The notes under the pieces were generated by a model. It was not told the DNA's origin, made no database searches, and was given only the letters and a program-made list of their open reading frames with translations. Source: Xanthoparmelia taractica (taxonomy: Eukaryota; Ascomycota; Lecanoromycetes; Lecanorales; Parmeliaceae). From it: 64,000 nucleotides of DNA. Within the stretch, counting starts at the first letter, position 1. Each line of letters starts with the position of its first letter. A program made the translations under genes and the position numbers. The stretch is from NCBI GenBank assembly GCA_033085395.1, contig JANQBS010000045.1, forward strand, positions 1-64,000. The letters run 5' to 3'. Of this stretch, positions 62,152 to 64,000 are shown piece by piece.

Positions 62152-64000
62152 ACTTAATTCGTTAAAAGAGACCTAAAAGATATCTTTAGATATATATCGA
62201 TTACAATTTTAAATTAATAATTACTAGGATTTTACTATAACGATCGCTATTAAATAGAATAATATCTACTCTTCGATCTATATACGTTATTATTTATATT
62301 TAATCTATTTATAAAGACTCTTAATTGAATCTTAATAACAATTCTTCTTTAAACTATAGTACTTTACTATCTAGACGATTTCTTCGCTATTCTAGTATTA
62401 ATCGATAATACGATCGCATACGATTAATAATTTAATCTTATATGTAAAGAATTAGACTTTAAAATTAATTATATTAAGAATATTATAGATATTATAATCG
62501 ATTTTCTAGAGATTGAGTTTAATAGTATTCTAATATAGACTAGACTCTTTTTCGATAAGCTCGCCCGAGCGAGAAACACGATTAAGAATCTTCTAAATCG
62601 GGCGGTGATCTTATATTACGAACTCGAGTCAATCATTAATTTTTTATTATTTGCTATTAAGATCGTGATCTTAGAAAGAGCGTTCTTAAGGCGACTTTTT
62701 AATACTATTTAAAGGTTAATAACACTTATTAAAATTATATTATATATAAAGATCGATCTACTATAATAAGAGATCTTTCTAAAAGACTAAAATAATCTTA
62801 AGTTAATTCGTTACGTTATTAATCGATTAATATAATATATTTAAATCGACGTATTAGAGATCTTTAATATAAGAGACTATATTTTAAAGCACTTAGATCT
62901 CTTATAATTAATTTAGAAGACTTTTAATATTTCGATATCCACACGTTATTATTAGAAAGATATTTAGTTTAAAGAAATAAAGATCGTATATCACGCTATT
63001 TGACTATAATTATAAAGACTTTAGAGATTACGATTAATGCTATATTACAATAATAACGTATATATTTATAATCTTAAAAAGTTCTCTATTCGCGAATTAG
63101 TTATAATCTCACTACGAGATATAATAATACTATTAATAAAATACGATATCTATTTAATCTTAATATAAATCTCAATCAAAATTAATAAGCTAATAGATAA
63201 CTTATTACGCTTTCGATATCGAAAGATCGCTGACGTATATTTATAGCTGAGATATATCTTAATCGCTTCGCAGAGCTAAGACGCGATCTATCGAATTTCT
63301 AATATAATTAAATCGCATTATTACGAGAGATAGCTTATCTTCTCTAATAGAATTTAGTCGCAAAGACGCGAAAAACGTATATTATATCTATTAAATCATA
63401 TAGCGCTTATTACGCTATTAATGAAAGTATATCTTTCTTCTTAGCGATCGTTAACTTACTCGCTAACTAAACTATATATCTTAATACGAGACGAGTTAAG
63501 ATTAAGATTATTAAGATATATCTAATAGACGTTAGATTAACTTACGTTAATATAAGATATAAGAATCTTATAATATTTTATAATTCTTAATTGCAAAGAA
63601 TTATCGCTAATATTTAATGTTTATAAGACGAGGCTAAGACGAAAGAACGTTATTCAATTATTAAAGATCTATTATTATAGATATTTACTTATATTAATCA
63701 AGAAGACGAGGCCGAAGTAACGCTTTATATAGTCTTTTATCTTATATTCGTCGTATTTCTTCGTATAAGCGAGTTTACGTATATTATATGTAATCGCAAA
63801 GCCTAGAACTTTAAGTAATAATTTCTTACTTGTCGCTCGATAAGACTATACGAGAAATATCTCGAACTTATATTTTTAATATTTAACACGAATTTCTTTC
63901 GTTAAGAAATAACACTTATCGTTATAGCGTTAAATAATAACGCTTATATAATAAAGATCTTATGATATCTCTTTAGATAAAAGATTTTATTAAATAGTCT
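62152..64000 (+). pseudogene. DIRS-type element: RT, RNase H, tyrosine recombinase
   Basis: The reading resumes after the gypsy insertion. RT: FVKRDLKDIFRYI (motif A), LYYLDDFFAI (catalytic box), FLEIEFNSILI and AFLRRLFNTI. RNase H: LYYNNNVYIYNLKKFSIREL and LLRFRYRKIAD around 63040-63240. Tyrosine recombinase: KTRKTYIISIKSYSAYYAIN from about 63355, KERYSIIKDLLL, then VVFLRISEFTYII at about 63745-63790 with the first catalytic Arg. The order RT-RH-YR is that of DIRS-like elements. Heavy RIP-type damage; the end of the recombinase, with the catalytic Tyr, lies outside the window. Confidence 0.65.

Overview
The window looks like a piece of a filamentous ascomycete chromosome, most likely a Dothideomycete. 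The evidence is short 50-210 bp GT-AG introns, a Zn2Cys6 transcription factor, a CipB-like oxidoreductase, 2EXR/F-box-like and RING paralogs, and transposons destroyed by repeat-induced point mutation (RIP). No tRNA, rRNA or CRISPR array was seen.

Layout. (1) Bases 1-1295 are an AT-rich, RIP-type repeat block. (2) Bases 2.6-9 kb hold four minus-strand RING-finger genes in a row; all four have glycine at the fifth zinc-ligand position. (3) Bases 9.4-12.3 kb hold two plus-strand genes that share an unrecognised C-terminal motif (C-x4-C-P ... H-x2-GPY-x-H ... FG-x-SNPPP). (4) Bases 12.7-17.1 kb hold a broken F-box-like gene, then a divergent pair: a CipB-like medium-chain reductase and a Upc2-type Zn2Cys6 regulator. 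(5) Bases 17.7-23.5 kb hold a three-exon gene of unknown function, two small hypotheticals, a 56-residue Cys-rich protein and a GNAT acetyltransferase. (6) Bases 24-38.8 kb hold a decayed ORF and three large minus-strand coiled-coil genes (920, 1220 and about 880 residues), each followed by its own imperfect tandem repeat. (7) Bases 39.5-43 kb hold a decayed 2EXR/F-box-like copy beside an intact relative that ends in a transmembrane helix. (8) Bases 43.9-47.7 kb hold poorly supported small genes, a truncated Tc1/mariner transposase and a SNF2 helicase relic whose internal stops are all TAG.

(9) From about 47.95 kb to the end, the sequence is nested transposon debris. It contains a RIP-destroyed integrase ORF, a 141-bp solo LTR with a 5-bp target duplication, a 2.3-kb array of short repeats with a 122-bp higher-order unit, and a tyrosine-recombinase (DIRS-type) retrotransposon. 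The reverse-transcriptase domain of that DIRS-type element is split by a 7.0-kb Ty3/gypsy element with 160-bp LTRs, a CTAAG target duplication and a C-terminal chromodomain.

The gene-rich part reads as an accessory region of local duplications (RING, coiled-coil, 2EXR, GPY/SNPPP motif). Several families point to ubiquitin-type or scaffold functions, but no joint pathway can be shown from sequence alone. Exon boundaries were inferred by eye from splice signals and frame.
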